Of a stretch of DNA of 64,000 nucleotides, positions 24,301 to 48,263 are shown one piece after another. Position numbers and translations under genes: made by a program. Below the pieces are notes generated by a model. The model was given only the letters and a program-made list of their open reading frames with translations, did no database searches and was not told where the DNA came from. The first letter of the stretch is position 1, and each line of letters opens with the position of its first letter. The stretch is taken from contig JAQGDQ010002371.1 of the NCBI GenBank assembly GCA_030141605.1, positions 566,547 to 630,546 of the forward strand, written 5' to 3'. Source of the stretch: Tubiluchus corallicola. Taxonomy: Eukaryota > Priapulida > Priapulimorpha > Priapulimorphida > Tubiluchidae.

Positions 24301-24979
24301 AGTAAATAGTCTTTAAATTTTGTTTTAATACCATTTCGGAGAATATGCTTCTTAACTCTTTTTTCTGTTTGCTTTTCCGGGTCAGATTGTCCAGCTTCTC
24401 TATCATGTCGACTTCGTCCACCTTTCAGCGTCGCCCAGACGTTTATATTCTCCCAAGTTATGTTAACCTAAGCAATATAATAATTTCATGCCCATAATCG
24501 TAAGAAAATTGATAACAAACAGAGTTTACAATAAATTTTGTGTATTTATTTAATAATAAATATTGTTGGGTTGACTATATATAATCCGATCGATGTTATA
24601 CTGTAAAATGGAGTGTACTGAATGGATAATATTCAAGCAAAATGGAAAAAAGAAAGTGGTTGCTCAATATTATTTTCATTTTGTTTGTAAAACGCTAAAA
24701 CGTTTATTACGATTGCTGAAAGATAGCCACATAACGTTATGAGCATCGGCGAGCTCTCTGTGCCTCTTAACATATAAGGAATTTCTAACTTACCGCATCA
24801 AGTTCACTAACACTCAATACTTTTTTAATGGGTTCCTTTCTCATCACATTTTTCGACATGCCAGCAAACTGAACGCCAGAATGTGAAATCTCTTCGTACA
24901 TCGGTACATGAACATTACTTCTACTGATGGAATAATCACTAGCAGCATTGTCACATGCAGCATTGTTGCCGGTATCCAT
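15315..24979 (-). CDS. white-like: White-like ABCG half-transporter, gene 2 (19 exons, 683 aa)
   Basis: Recent tandem copy of gene 1, with the same role and motif order. Exons: 24979-24794, 24467-24332, 23612-23564, 23306-23114, 22627-22556, 22303-22205, 21855-21689, 21154-20980, 20788-20699, 19937-19909, 19372-19267, 19127-18996, 18221-18129, 17753-17696, 17588-17511, 16621-16516, 16147-16047, 15855-15776, 15416-15315. Every exon has the same length as in gene 1 and the spliced frame is open. Walker [34 protein letters not shown] and TIHQPSSE are intact. An in-frame ATG three codons upstream (24,988) could also start it; I prefer 24,979 because gene 1 has only that one. Exon 12 encodes the ancestral-type second helix ([17 protein letters not shown]), as in gene 3. 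Intron 17 again starts with GCAAGT. This looks like the best preserved of the two copies. Confidence 0.91.
18432..18451. repeat. (TA)n microsatellite, intron 12 of gene 2
   Basis: Short perfect AT run, homologous to 5,412-5,459 in unit A. Confidence 0.9.
20090..20590 (+). repeat. Three-unit tandem dispersed repeat, intron 9 of gene 2
   Basis: Unit B copy of the repeat at 8,036-8,535, with small indels, ending in an 'acgggcgggcggaagcat' tail. Confidence 0.6.
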
Positions 24980-25769
24980 ACTGAGCATGCTCTAGCAGAA
25001 CGTTTTAAATGACGTTCACTTATAATGATTCAAACATTTGCTTAAGGCAAAACGTGTCACTTACAGAGGCATAAAATATTGTACTTCAAGCTCACACAAC
25101 GATGGTATATTGTGAAAAGCCACGTTTCACAATGAATTTTAACATGGATTAACAAAAGCGAAACTATTTCTTTAAACTTAAACAACTAAAATAAGAATCA
25201 AAACAATTAATAAAAAAATCCCAGAATAGTTTTCAATTAATTGTTACGTCTTATTGGTGAGGCACAGAACTGTATCATCAAAAGTTCACACCACACATCG
25301 ATTTTACTTAATATCAACTAGTAGCAAACAAACACTGTTTTTTATGCCGCACAACATTCAAGGTGCAAAAAAGGTGAAAGTCTAAAGGTCAAAACTGCAG
25401 GAGCTTTTAAATGGCTATTATATGTGACTGTAACGTAAATTGAGAAAGCATAGCTGTACACACTAAAAGACTGCCTGGTTGACTTAAATAAATGGAAGTT
25501 TTTGCTTAGAGGAAGAACCAATTCTCGAATAAGATTGTGTTTTAATATACACCTAAAAATCTTAATTAAGACGTAATATAGGCGCATAAAATGCGTTGCT
25601 TAAAATTGCGAAAGAAATTTAAGTCATTTATATCTCTCGCCAAACAAACCTCGCTGCGGGAGTATTGTAAAAAATTACGTAAGTTGGTGGAAAGCACGAA
25701 GGCATGCATACGATGCTTTTGCACTTCACTCAAAAATTCCACTATAGTAGCTGACTAAAGAGTCGCTTA
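24980..25769 (-). promoter_or_regulatory. 5' flank of ABCG gene 2 (putative promoter region)
   Basis: No exon is seen. It is collinear with 12,915-13,705 upstream of gene 1. No core promoter element can be assigned with confidence. Confidence 0.35.
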
Positions 25770-25956
25770 CAGAGCATCCGGAATGCGTTATGCATTATCC
25801 AAATGCGGAATACCTGCGTATAAAATATCAATGGGACATAGCTGCAGGAAAAAATAACGCATAACGTAAGTTTGATAAACGGGTGCATTGAAAACAATAT
25901 AAACCGATTTTATCTATTTTGCATCCGCATAACGCATACGCATTCCGGATGTCTAG
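25770..25956. mobile_element. 187 bp TIR element (MITE-like)
   Basis: The left end CAGAGCATCCGGAATGCG and the reverse complement of the right end, CTAGACATCCGGAATGCG, form inverted termini. They share a 14 bp perfect core and continue as repeats of GCGTTATGC/GCATAACGC. TA dinucleotides flank both ends (25,768-25,769 and 25,957-25,958). It is too short to encode a transposase. The superfamily is undetermined: a TA target fits mariner-like or PIF-like elements. Confidence 0.7.
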
Positions 25957-26430
25957 TAAACACCACTTAATTATTTGTGTTTAACTGTGTTAAAAATTAG
26001 TCGACCGATCCGTTTTTAATAACTTTTAAGTGTTTGCATAGCTTTAATCCACGGGATTATAACTCAAAATGCGTAAATAATACACAACATTATTACAGGT
26101 AAGCGTAGAGTTATGCGAAGCTGCGCAAACTTAACGCATAGAGTTCAGTTTTAGCTTGCTAAAATAATTATTCTGTTATTTGTATTAAATAGTAGTAACT
26201 GTAACTGCAAAAGAAGTTCGTTCAAGCTCTGGCGAAATAAGTGTTTAGTTTAAATTTTCCGTTTTGTTTGCTAATTTAAATTTTGCCTCTTCTCATTGCC
26301 AAATTTATTTATTGTTTCTAAGTTTAAACTCATTTGAACTTTTGCCTCATTTATTTTTTATTTTGTTAAGTTGCTGATTATTTTCATTTGTACATACCTT
26401 ACTTGACAGGTCACTTAATTTTCTTCAGTT
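25957..26430. other. Intergenic, no feature seen
   Basis: AT-rich spacer between the MITE-like element and the block shared with intron 12 of gene 1. No exon, RNA gene or repeat stands out. Confidence 0.5.
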
Positions 26431-27174
26431 TGAATAGGGGTGGTTGACTTGGTGACCCTTGGTCTTTTCGCCACCCCGTCTTTATTTTAGTTTTTAGCGT
26501 TTGTTTATGTTTATTTTGTAACATTCAGAGAAAAATAATCTTTTTTTTTACTTTCTACTTTTACTTTATTTCGAAATGACCGCCCCAAGGCCTATAGTCC
26601 AACAATTTTATTGTTGAAACTTTCGTACATTTTTCTCAAATGTTAAAATATGCCCAATTTCTCAAGAGACTTGATTTTTGCTTTTGGGTTAATATTATGT
26701 TTTTGGGTTATTCGCATGAAAATAACTCTATAGAGCCGCTCATTTCGCTGTGATGTTGTTCTCGCTTGTGTAATTCCAAACTCATTCCATACCATTTTTA
26801 CCTTGTACTGTATTTACTTGTACCAAAAGTGCCTGACAAAACTTCATTAGTACCATATTTACCAGTACCAAATTTTCCCGGTACCAAAATTTCATCGTAC
26901 CAAAATTACCAGGACCAAACTTACTTCTACCGAACTTACTAGTTCCAGTTCTGCCGTTCAGTGTCCAGAATTAGTGTCGTTGCAACATCTACATTAGTTA
27001 AAGTCTGCCATTGAGCACTGGTCAAAGTTTGAAAAGTGTTATACTCCACAAAAAAATCTGACAGCTTTTCGGCTTGAACCGATAACCTGTTGAACACAAC
27101 CAACTTCAACAACAATGGCGAAAAGAAAAGGGCTTCAACTGACTAGATGAACTTTTGTGCAATTTAGCACCTAC
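26431..27174. repeat. Downstream part of the relic, shared with intron 12 of gene 1
   Basis: Highly similar to about 6,071-6,884. It starts near 'aataggggtggttgactt' and contains the GTACCAAA minisatellite (26,780-26,950). There is no coding potential beyond the relic exon. Confidence 0.75.
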
Positions 27175-28102
27175 ATTTACTACTGTGTAAGCGTTGTTCA
27201 CAGACATGACTATAATTGAAATAAACAAGACAGAAATGATGTTTTGCACGGCTTCCTGGTTTAGTTCCTGCTGCAGATAGATGACTCCAAGAATTACACC
27301 CATCACCTATAAATGCAAAATTGGTGAATTGCGGTGAAAATAAAACGTATATAAGGAAGTACCTAATTAGATTGCAATGAAAAAGCAACAGCAGTAGGCA
27401 GCTTCACTTGCCAAAAATTAAACAAGCTCAAAAGCTCAAAAATAATTCGTTTTATTATCGAGATATACCTGATGCACTTTACGTTAATAATTAATCAACT
27501 ATGGCATATCGTATACAAGAGCAAAAAGAAATTTATAAACGTAGTAATAGTAAATCATATTCAATATGTTACTACAACTAGTGCTTTATAAAAGTGAACA
27601 CAGAAAAACCTTGTTAAACTAATTCACCGCGTTAATATGCCTACTTCAGCACGTAATAGGTAAAAACCTAAACAGCAATGTGGAACAAAACAGAGGGAGC
27701 AATATAAATAGTAGCTAACAAATCTAGAAACTCTTGTCTGATATATTCACTAGACAATAGTTTAATAAACTATTAAACAACATAGATCCGACAAGCGAAT
27801 AATGAATAGTATGATCAAGATGTGCCAAGAAAAAAGTAATTTGTGCGTATTTTGTTACTCAGTATCATTTCATTCAAACAATAAAATATATTTCTATAAT
27901 GTATTCTTAAAGCATCAAGTTCACTGACACTCACAGCATGTCCAATTGGCTTCCTTTTCTCTACATTTTTCGGCATTCTCGCAAATTGAATGCCGGAATC
28001 TGGAACTTCTTCGTATAAAGGTACGTGCATACTGCTTCCACTAGCTGAATAATCATTAGTGTTCCTTGGAATTTCACCGACTTCGCGAATGTTGTCACCC
28101 AT
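27175..28102 (-). pseudogene. Relic of a fourth White-like ABCG gene (exons 1 and 12 only)
   Basis: Exon 1 (28,102-27,912) begins MGDNIREVGE and aligns with exon 1 of genes 1 and 2 through VPLYEE, SGIQFA and SVSELDA. Where they have a GTAAGT donor after GATGCG, this has GATGC followed by TTTAAG, so the donor is gone. About 600 bp further on lies a complete exon 12 (27,306-27,175, 44 codons) with a good AG acceptor and GTAGGT donor. Exons 2-11 and 13-19 are absent, so neither ATP-binding motifs nor most helices remain. It cannot make a transporter. Confidence 0.8.
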
Positions 28103-30697
28103 ATATTGACTATTGACTGGTACGTGCTACAACTTCCTGACATCTGGCGGTATTCATAGTGAATATACTGTTTGTAAACCGTCTAACATAATAGCATGCT
28201 GAAGCCTCAAATTAGAGGGCTACTGCCGAAAGCCAAAACAAGTCTCTTTATGAAACCAGAAAATTAATTATATTACCCAAAAAACGTGTAGTTTTCAATC
28301 CTCAATAAACCAAATTATGTCAACACGAAATGACACCTAAGTAATTATTAGAGCACTACGCCAGAACTAATGCACAAATAACAAAAAAGCTCAAAATAGT
28401 TTTTATTAATTGTTCCTTTTATTTGAAGCTACGTTTTCTTGACGGCGCGAAGGTGTTTCATCAAACTTTACACGACACATTGGCTTTAAAAACACATTTA
28501 TCTCTAAAACCTCCTTAAACTAGAGTCCACAGATTTTTTTTCCCATTGTACTCAAAGTGCGAAAAGGTGAAAGTCTAAAAATAAAAGCAAAGTTTTTGAA
28601 ATAGCTGCTATGTCTAGCCGGCGTAAAACAAACTGAGAAAGTATAGATGCTCCCATCCCGAATTAGGTAAATTAAACTGTTTTTCTCGTTTAGAATAATT
28701 TTATACAAAAATAAAGAAATATTAGTTATAAATTTTAGTTTTATAGACGTTCTAAAAAAGCACATAATAGCAAAGTTCTGAAAAAATTTCACTGGATTTA
28801 ATTTTTTTACTAAGTAGGAACCAAGATCAGAGGACGTTTAGTTCACTGCAAGGCGATTAGGCCTAGAAAGCAGAATAAAACAAGATATAGTGCAGCACCC
28901 ACATTTTGGTAACTTTTTAAAAAACTGTGCACTAACGACTGTATAATGACACTACGAAAAGTTCTACCTAACGGTGGTAGTTTTCGCGATTTTTCATTTT
29001 TGTGACTATTCAACTCACAATTTTATAGAAAAAACAAACTAAGACAGTGGCATCGTCAAGAAAAGTAATGGGTAGCTTTTAAATTCTAATGCGAAATTAA
29101 AGCTCGTATATAATCCTCTGTACCGACCGGTAACCCTTGACCCGTAACCCGTAAACCAACTTGGCTTCCCTAATACATCGTAACTGCAGAGAATGTAATA
29201 TCCGCGAGAGAAGGATAGTAACAAGAGGCAGCAATCTCCAGGTGTATGGATGATTGTATGTGTGTATGTGTATAGTAGGCAACAATGTGGATTGCTCAAT
29301 GTGGATTGCTGAACAAGCTAATATTTTCGACCAGCAGAAGTTAGACTCGAAGGACTTTCTATGAAGAATACTCGTAATTATGATACAACGTACCCGCGAC
29401 TCCGAAATCATAGCGACTGCTTCATATTTTCTTTACGTTTAACCAAAATTTATTCCGCTATTAAGCAATAATTTTGAAATTCATAATATAAATAATAATT
29501 ACCCCAAAATTAATTAAACTCATGGCGCGAAGACAATTTTAAACTAACCTAGCTAATAATTATTCTGGCTTGAGCAAGCTAACACTTGAAAATATTGAAT
29601 TGGTTAGTTAACTGTTAGAACTGAATATTATCACATAGGCATGTACAGTTAAGTGCCATGGAACTGAACTTGTATTCCAAAGATTCTTGGTGCAAATCTG
29701 GGCTCACTTTCTTCTCATCCATCTCCTCATCCATGCTCAATTTGGTTTCAAAAACTAAAATACTGGCGAGCTTATTTCGTTATTAACTAATAACCTTGAA
29801 ATTAGATTATATTATTCATAATTACTTGCGATCATGACAACCAAACAATCATAGAATTGCACAGCTAATTTCCTTACTTCCTGTAACACTTAAAAAAACA
29901 AAAATAATGGGTATTATAATTACTATATGAGCACTTTATTAAACCTTTTTATAAAACAATGTAATTGTTAATTCATTAAACAAATCTTCAATCAAATTAT
30001 TAAAGAACTCTCAAATACACTATTCATAACAAGCACAAAAATGACAACAGTGTTGTTCCAACGAAAATTAGTTGTCCTTATTCCTTATCTCATTTTATTT
30101 TAGTTTTAATTAAGATTTAAATTATTCAGTTAATATTACATAAAATAAAACAGTAAAAAGAAATACATTACAATAACAGAAATATGTATACATATATATA
30201 TATAAGATATATATATGTATATAACAAAGATAAAGCCCTTTGTAAGCGAACAGACCATCCACAGAGTAACATGGCACCTGCATGGGTGGTTTCGCTTAAA
30301 CTCGATTCATTTTTCAATTCGACCATTTCTTTGGCCTCCTAAGCATCTAAGTTATGTGCAGTTGACTATGCATAAGAAATGAAAAAACAGTCAGAGAAGA
30401 TTTTTTCATGTGAACTACGAGTGTAGTTTTAGTAGTCAAAATAAAATTATTACGTCTCAGTGTGGACGGGAAATTGCGAGGTACAATTATAATTTTTTAA
30501 AGCACTTTAGTCTAGCTATACTCGCAAAAAATGTTATAAAACATAGTAAATATTTCCATCACATGTATGCCTTAATGTAATCCTTAAAAAGTTTTTTTCA
30601 AAAATTTGAACTTTTTAGTTCAAAAATTTATCATTACAAATGTCAAATAAATGTCGCAATGTGTTATATATACAACCCGCAGTGCTTAACCTGCAGT
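28103..30697. other. Intergenic: 5' flank of the relic and 3' flank of gene 3
   Basis: 28,430-28,770 keeps faint similarity to the 5' flanks of genes 1 and 2. 30,183-30,222 is an AT-rich palindromic tract (tatata..gatatatata). The rest holds no supported gene; frames of 80-100 codons near 29,040-29,410 have no recognisable features. Confidence 0.5.
30183..30222. repeat. AT-rich palindromic microsatellite
   Basis: TATA-type dinucleotide tract with mirrored 'atgtatacatat' and 'atatatgtatat' flanks, able to fold back. Confidence 0.7.
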
Positions 30698-41900
<11,203 letters not shown>

Positions 41901-43497
41901 TCCGCATGTGTTTTAAAAATTCTGTACAGAAGCCAGTAACTGTCGATTTAGCATATTTTTAGATATTTGTTTATTTAAAATTCTTTTATGAATCGTGATT
42001 GGCAACACCATCAGATTTATATTTTTCGCCATTGGATCTTGCGCTTTACATAACAATTTATTTTATTATAATGCCTTAATAAAGGTGAAAGTAATTAAGC
42101 CACACATTATTACAAAACACTTGAAAAAACATTAAACATTTACGTTGTAATTTTTACTTTGATTCAGATTCAAATTTCACAAGAACAGTGGCTTCTACAA
42201 GATATCTATCTTAGAAGAAAATGTAAGCAAGCAAAATTACCTTGAAGGCTGCTCACAATATAAACGACAAAAATATTCTCACGAAATTTCTCGCGTCGAA
42301 CAGCTATCTCATTTAGCAATCCAGTTTAACTTATTAATAATATTACTCTTTTCATTCGTTGTTCATACAGAAATTTGGTTATTGAGAGATCTGTGTATAT
42401 TTCTTATGATCTTTGGAACCCAGCATTATTTGCATTAATTGCAGAAATGAGATGAGAATTGTTATTTACTTTACTATTTAAATTGGTTCGCGCTAAACGG
42501 GACGTATTATAAGCTCACGTTATTTAGTCAAGGTATAATATTGCAGCCAAAGGTCAATATAACGAGTCGGGGCTTTTGATAAACAAGGCAGAAATAGTTT
42601 CTCAACTGAGAACGTCTTGTAAATCTTGATGCCTTTAGCCATTTGCCAGTAACACAGGAAAAACTTGACCTTCTAATTCCTAGTAAAGTCGCCGGTCGAT
42701 GTAGTCCCTATTTCTAATTTAGCCATGCACGCAAGTTACACAATTTTATGGTTATTAAGATTTATCTGAAAGCTTAATGTCTTAGGGATATGTCTCAATT
42801 TTAGCTTTGGTATTTTCTGCAGAAAACAACTGCATCACTGGTTAATTTTAAATTTTAAATGAAAGCTGGAAACCTTGCCGCCACTGTTTTTTTACTTGTA
42901 AAACGTTTTTGGACTATATCAACACTAAAATTCAAGTCTAGCACTAGATTACAACTTTTCGTGTTAACCAATAATGTGTGACTCGGGTGTATGGATTCAT
43001 TAAGCTAGAAATATATCAACTGGCGACTCTCTTGGAAGTTATGCGCAACTGTAACTGGTATCGCAGAGCGGCTTCATCAACTTACACACAAGGAAAACTA
43101 GCAGCTTTGTCACATTATTTTGTTGGGATTTCGGCATAAAAATGAAGATCGGCATAGTAAGTTGACACAAAAAAGGCGCTTCATGCCGTAAATCCTGTAT
43201 ACTTCGTTGGGATAAATCTTTAGACACAATGGATTACCTACAGTCAATAGATCCGTATGATTAAATTAATAATATAGCTAAGACTGACTATAGTTTCGTT
43301 CTGTATCAGCATTTTGTCATTCAGTCTTCTTGAATATTATTTTTACAGGTGAGCGTGATAATTTGCTGCTGTGAAATCATTCACTTTGTCAAAGGTAAGC
43401 CTCATTCATTTTTACAGACACATATATTGCAATCCCCTTTGTTTTACGTATATATATTTGCTTCGGATTGCATATATGTATATATATATATACATAT
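41901..43497. other. Intergenic, 5' flank of gene 3
   Basis: No gene is seen. It presumably contains the gene 3 promoter, but I see no convincing core element and no clear similarity to the 5' flanks of genes 1 and 2. Confidence 0.45.
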
Positions 43498-43534
43498 AGA
43501 TAGATGGATGGATGGATGGATGGATGGATGGATG

Positions 43535-43604
<70 letters not shown>

Positions 43605-43738
43605 GTAGATAGATAGATAGATAGATAGATATAGATATAGATATAGATATAGATATAGATATAGATATAGATATAGATATAGATATAGATATAGATATAG
43701 ACATAGATATAGATATAGAGAGATAGGTAGATGGATGG
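43498..43738. repeat. Composite GATG / GATA / GATATA microsatellite
   Basis: GATG repeats pass into GATA repeats, then into ATAGAT hexamers, ending with a short GATG return. Both strands give spurious Ile/Ser/Tyr frames. Confidence 0.98.
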
Positions 43739-44077
43739 ATTATTTTGTTCCCATATCTTATAATGTGTAATTAAAGTTAGTAACAATAATAGGAAATAAC
43801 AACACACAAGTATTTACAAACACACACGTTGTCCAAGAATTGTTTTACGATTTTTTCGTCAGGTATATTTCGATAATTTCATCAGGGCTTATCAAAAGAG
43901 TGTTCAACAGAAACACGGTCAGGAACCGCATATGAATTTACACACTCTTTTTGTCTTTGTGTTGTGTTCAGTTGTGCATTCAATCACACGCCAAAAATCT
44001 ATGTGGATATTTCATCATAACCATGTTTTTTACAAAGAAGCAAAAATTTTGTGTTGTGCGATAAACGTTTTTAACTT

Positions 44078-44735
44078 ATACAGGACAAGAAAAGAAGTAG
44101 GTTTCAGAAAAATTGCCTTAAAAAATTATATTACTTTACAGCATTTTCATGCATATATCGTACTCGCGTTAAAGGGAATTTTTGTTTGTTTTCATTTTGA
44201 ATCTCCCGCAATACTGTTCTGAAGTCACCGTTACACGACGTCGCTTATGCAAATGTAAATCAGGGGAAGAAAAGGCAATGTTAAATTATGTCCCAAAAAA
44301 CTTTCAATGCAAATCTATATTACTTGGCATTTCGCTTACCTGCTGGAAAGCCTTATGTAAGTATAAATAATAACTTAAATTTTCGTGCCAATTGGAAAAA
44401 TATCGCTGGCTCACCCTAAAACGTTTTTTAATCTTATTGAGAAGATACAGTAATTTAAAATTTTACTTTGTTAGTAACATGTGTGCTACGATTGCTCTGA
44501 TTATTTTTTCAAATTGCACGCAATGTTATCTAAACTTGTTTCAAACGACCTACCATTAAAAACTGGCTGCGTCTAACGGTCATCGCGGGTGTTTGAATTT
44601 ACAAGTTTTATACAGCGTTACTGCCGATGCAAGCCATGCATATGAAAAGACAGTATGTAAGTGGTATAAAATTTCAAGACGAATTTTTAAGCTTTATGTA
44701 AGTGGAGGGCTTTCTTGCACTTTAATTGGGAGTTT
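44078..44735 (+). repeat. Dispersed repeat R1, copy 2 (intergenic)
   Basis: Copy of the repeat at 39,060 that includes the extra 3' part shared with copy 3 ('acgaatttttaagcttta'). No open frame is shared among the copies. Confidence 0.85.
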
Positions 44736-47700
44736 AGATAAAATAAATAGACCACGAATATTCAATGTTGCAGAATCGACAGGGGCCGAAAGCATTTTTT
44801 GTTCTGCAAAGTTGTTTTTGGAGTCTTGGAGGCCATGATTTCTATCATTGTTTTTATGCTAACTGACTTTTTTGAGCTGTACATAAACGTGCTTAATTAT
44901 TTTGACACAGGACAAGTAATTAACGAGGGAAAACATGAATGGACGAGAGGCAATGCCGCAGATACGAATGGAAAAACTGTAGACATTATAGCCACGAAGT
45001 AAGCACAATCGTCTATTAAACCTGATTTGTCTGAGCAAAATCCTGATTACTCTCCAGAAAACGCAAACCTAGGTTTTACCGTTTTGCTACTATGGTTTTC
45101 TAAGCAAGATTTCTGGGCAAAACTAAGGTAATTTTGCCGAAAAAACTCCACTGGGTTAATTGTGGACATTGGTTTTGCTACATTAATCGTCGTGCATTAA
45201 AAAAGAAAATGACTTTTTAGAATAAACGGTTAATAAAATCGGTATACATGTACCTAGGCATCCTTTTAAATGTCGTTTAACACACAAATAGTTAAAACCG
45301 CAACAACTTTAAAGGAAATGGAAGTGGTGCTGACAAGCCACTGGCGTAGCAGTGTGTAGTTTTTTTGTTGGATTACTGCTGCGTTTACCTGTCTGAAGGC
45401 AGATTTCTTTTATTTTATAATTGTGCCTGCCCAATGTCTACAATAGATGTGACGGGCGTATGATGATGATGAACTTTAAAACAGAATCCAGATAGGGAAA
45501 AGTAATGTTAGTCGCACATAAATATTCAAAAAAAGAAAAACTTGAATCATCTTGACTTGTATACTCTTGCACTTGTTGTGTCTTATGACTCCGACCTTTG
45601 TACGAAAGATTTTCGCATACTCATTCTTATTACATGTGTAAATTTTGCATGCGGGTAATTACAGTATTGAACGAAATTTAACCGTAGGAAACCTAGAATA
45701 CTTCTTCTTTTTTCTAGAACTGAATCAACATATTTAGAAGTGAGATGTATGTATCATTGTATGAGGGATGACCGATGTACGCTGATAGGACTAGATTCAA
45801 CAAGTGAGGAATGTACACTCTACGGTGATGCAACACTATTGTCTATGCCAGGTGTTGTACCACCAGCCTCAAATCAATACTTACTCCTCAAATCCTACTT
45901 TAACTTGTAGATCAACATGTATGGCTTCAAAGAAACCACTGTCTAACGTTATGTTTTAATTTCTGTAACTAACGATCTAGTTTTCTGTCCTAAACATTTT
46001 AACAAATCACTTTAAAAATGAGCTATGCTGCAATTTTGCAAGCTTCTCCAATTATGTCGCAATAACAGTTATTTTTTACAAACATTAACAGATTCCTGCT
46101 CACTAGAAATTAGCAAAGAATTCTATTTTGTTCAACCATCTATTTTTCTACGCTCTGTCTGTTTACATATTTAGTTAACAGCATTGTATTCATCTTTTAA
46201 TTCTCTAACTCAATCCTCTTAACTGGCCAAGTGTAGCTTGTTATGACATGCTTTGCATAAAAATAACACTCGGTTGCCGTGACCTGCCTTGATAGTCTGT
46301 ACAATGACTTTTAAAGTGACACATATAGATGCCTCTTTCGTTCTTACAGAAGTCTCTGAAGATTTGGTTCTCTACTGTCCTAAACTTATCTTTTCTTTGT
46401 AGTATGCACATTTTATTGGCAATTTACGTAACCTTGTAGTCTACTTATATTTGTGTTTACGATAATCCCCACTTTCCTGATAAACACAAAATTGAATGTA
46501 TAATTAATTTGGCATGCTTCTGATAGTAACATGAAGCTTGGCAACATGCACTCAGTTGCATGGCTACATCACGTTGAATAATTACTATTACATTCATTAT
46601 AATATTTACACGATATGCACACACAGCAAAAGAATAGAAATCGTTATATTTTTAATATTAGATGATTACACAGGTAAAAGTATACCTTTATATAATGCAT
46701 TGAATGGATATTGCAAAAACTATAATACATAGACTTGTAGACCTGTAACTGCAAGAGTGCAAGTTATGTTGTACGAACTACATGTGTTCATGCCTAATAC
46801 TGTAATTTGTAAAGTGTATTAAACAGAAGCCCTAAATATGAGGAACAAAAGTTTTTGCCCGTTTACTTCCCTCTACAAAGGTTTTTGACTAAATGGCATT
46901 TGTACCTATTTATCAGATCACTCAGCCATTCACGCACTCACACAAATTACTTCTCTCCCCCCTTCTCTCTCTCTTTGACTCTGTCTTTTCCCTTCTTTGA
47001 CAAATTTAATAACTACATAATGACTAAAGCTCTAAAGGGTAAATAACTAGTGTCGCACAAATTCTTACAGTAAACCAGTGCCAAAGCAATGCCAGCTGAC
47101 TACTATTAAAATCTCAGAACATATATTTGAAAATTCAACAAATTAATAAAAATAAAGATCTCTATCTCCATCCCTATCATCATGGAACAGTGCAAGTCAT
47201 TGATTCTGAACAGAGTGTAACTTACAGATTGAAGAGAATAGCTCAATGGTCATAGTGTGTCATGTGCTTAGTCATGTGGCATACTGCATATACTTATATT
47301 GGTAGGAAGTACCTACATAAACATACAGACCTGTACCTCTGCCAGTTCAGTGTCTCATTGATTATTGTCCTTAGTAATTAATCAGGTGTTAGGACTGTGT
47401 CTTTTCACAACCTTAAATTAAATAAGCCTTAAATTAAGTGCAGCATATCACTAAATGCCAAAACTGTGTTGAGAACACTCTCAGCCAGTAGCGACTATTA
47501 GTATACCTTGTAACTACAGGCAAAATGTTTCATCCAATGGTTTTTCTCAAAACCTCTGCGAGAATTGCACATGTGCAAATACCTTAATCACTAGTTAAAC
47601 AATTCAATTCTGCAAACACCAACCATTCTGTAAAACCTAGGAATTATACATTAACGTTCGGTTTATTCAAAAACTGTTTTTCAATTGTGTTTGACAATTA

Positions 47701-48263
47701 TTGTCACCTCATACACTCTTTCAAAATGGAATAACAACTAGATTAATGTTTTCTAAGTTTCAAAGTTACAAACAATTTTCAAGGTTTCAATCTCTTTTAC
47801 CCAACTGTTTACATAATAACATCATTAAACATTATTTGGAAGTCACTGCGATTTTACAAAACCAGTAGGAAAAAACACAAGAAGCACTTTTTTCTGAATG
47901 CAAATAATTTACACATTGAAAGAAATTTAGTTACACCTATTTGACATCATACAACATCCACTTTAAGATACACTTTCTTCTGAAATGAGTACAGATTTTT
48001 TTAAAAATACAATTAAACATTCGTCTACTCAATGGAAATACTCTTAATGAACAATGCAGTAATAATGCTCATAAAAAAATAAAACAACAGTTGAATAGTT
48101 CTGCTTCATACCATAAAGAACAGTGTTCATTTATACCTACAAAAATTTTCAAATTGCAACATCCAGAAACAAGAAAGTGTAAAATGTACCATCTTTTTTG
48201 CAAATATGACACAATGATAAATGATTATATGTACATATGTATCATACATTTTTATAAAGAAAT
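44736..48263. other. Intergenic between R1 copy 2 and PSMB3
   Basis: No supported gene. Contains a pyrimidine-rich tract at about 46,950-46,995 and, at its right end, the 3' flank of PSMB3. Frames of 60-80 codons here look like chance. Confidence 0.5.

Larger units (their letters stand above)
13738..25797 (-). repeat. Tandem segmental duplication, unit B
   Basis: Carries ABCG gene 2 with the same flanks as unit A, about 12.06 kb long. Its right end coincides with the left TIR of the small element at 25,770-25,956. Confidence 0.88.

Noticed and set aside
43498-43738. Possible CRISPR-like periodic array
   Set aside because: It is a simple microsatellite without unique spacers, in an animal genome.
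43412-43807. Ile/Tyr/Ser repeat frames
   Set aside because: They are translations of the GATA/GATG microsatellite.
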